Shown here: piece by piece, positions 63,906 to 64,000 of the stretch | How the letters are laid out: each line of letters opens with the position of its first letter | Position numbering within the stretch: position 1 is the first letter of the stretch | Assembly (NCBI GenBank): GCA_041389495.1 | Contig: JAWKRT010000005.1 | Span: 124,001-188,000, forward strand | Length of the DNA stretch: 64,000 bases | Direction of reading: 5' to 3' | From: Myxococcota bacterium | GTDB taxonomy: Bacteria > Myxococcota_A > UBA9160 > UBA4427 | Notes under the pieces: model-generated | Told to the model about the DNA's origin: nothing | Databases searched by the model: none | The model's input: the letters and a program-made list of their open reading frames with translations, nothing else | Program-made: the position numbers and the translations under genes

Positions 63906-64000
63906 GTGGCGATCGCGGTGGTGATCCCGGCGAAGGACGAGCACCTCGCGATCGGCACGGTCCTCGAGCGCGTGCTCGCCGGCGATTCCGGTGACGTGTC
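63906..64000 (+). CDS. GT2 glycosyltransferase, N-terminal fragment; cut by window edge
   Basis: 31 codons remain: IAVVIPAKDEHLAIGTVLER is the start of a family 2 glycosyltransferase (dolichyl-phosphate/undecaprenyl-phosphate glucosyltransferase type). GTG 63906 is the first plausible start. The rest of the gene is outside the window, so the exact class is open. It is divergent from purM. Confidence 0.7.
   Translation, partial: MAIAVVIPAKDEHLAIGTVLERVLAGDSGDV

Overview
The window is one continuous, very GC-rich (roughly three quarters G+C) stretch of chromosome from a Gram-negative bacterium. Gene order and protein style (fabF-glyA-nrdR-ribD-ribH-nusB; phoH-ybeY-lnt; prfB-lysS-lolC-lolD-bamA-skp-lpxA-lpxI-lpxB; DUF4388/PATAN, TPR and HEAT proteins; MCPs with a 'NAAIIAAQ' tip) suggest a deltaproteobacterial-grade lineage such as Myxococcota or a relative. 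That placement is inference. I see no insertion sequences, phage genes, CRISPR arrays, rRNA or tRNA. Coding density is very high, and many neighbours overlap by 1-10 bases (GTGA, ATGA, TGATG), so most genes sit in long operons. GTG and TTG starts are common.

Layout: (1) 1-5290, housekeeping run: the end of fabF, then glyA, nrdR, ribD, ribH, nusB and a stand-alone M17-aminopeptidase N-domain protein. (2) 5483-22721, a chemosensory cluster on the + strand: PATAN/degenerate-receiver/GAF protein, CheY, CheA, two CheW, six-TM MCP, zinc-ribbon/receiver protein, HEAT-repeat protein, CheR, CheB, coiled-coil/GAF protein, second CheY, second six-TM MCP. A sigma28-like promoter lies before the first cheY. 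(3) 22831-24660: lptE-holA converging on rpsT, which has its own promoter, a long leader and a TTG start. (4) 24993-28192: a membrane TPR/zinc-ribbon protein and a second PATAN protein with a pilin-like tail. (5) 28237-36892: phoH, ybeY, lnt, prfB (with the RF2 programmed frameshift), lysS, a LolC/E permease with a large extra membrane N-terminus, and lolD.

(6) 37093-51897, envelope biogenesis: bamA (extra N-terminal domains), skp, lpxA, lpxI, a Gfo/Idh oxidoreductase, lpxB, waaA, lpxK; then on the minus strand a Kdo-kinase-like gene and lptF; then two heptosyltransferases on the plus strand. (7) 52074-59275: the heptose-7-phosphate kinase gene, yicC, a remA-like DUF370 gene, gmk, a bifunctional rel/spoT, a waaE/kdtX-type GT2 and a GT4 gene broken by two frameshifts. 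(8) 59230-63746, minus strand: msbA, an FAD/Rossmann protein and purM. The window ends in a GT2 gene.

Taken together, regions 5-8 supply much of the lipid A, inner core and lipoprotein machinery: LpxA/I/B/K, WaaA, a Kdo kinase, HldE kinase, heptosyltransferases, MsbA, LptE/F, LolCD, Lnt, BamA and Skp. lpxD, fabZ, lptG, rpoZ, ribE and the HldE nucleotidyltransferase are missing from places where relatives often keep them. The most unusual block is the chemosensory cluster, which mixes standard CheA/W/B/R/Y parts with PATAN, zinc-ribbon/receiver, HEAT and GAF proteins of unknown role. Other points of note are the enlarged LolC and BamA, the oxidoreductase inside the lpx operon, and several promoters, palindromes and hairpins that stand out from the GC-rich background.
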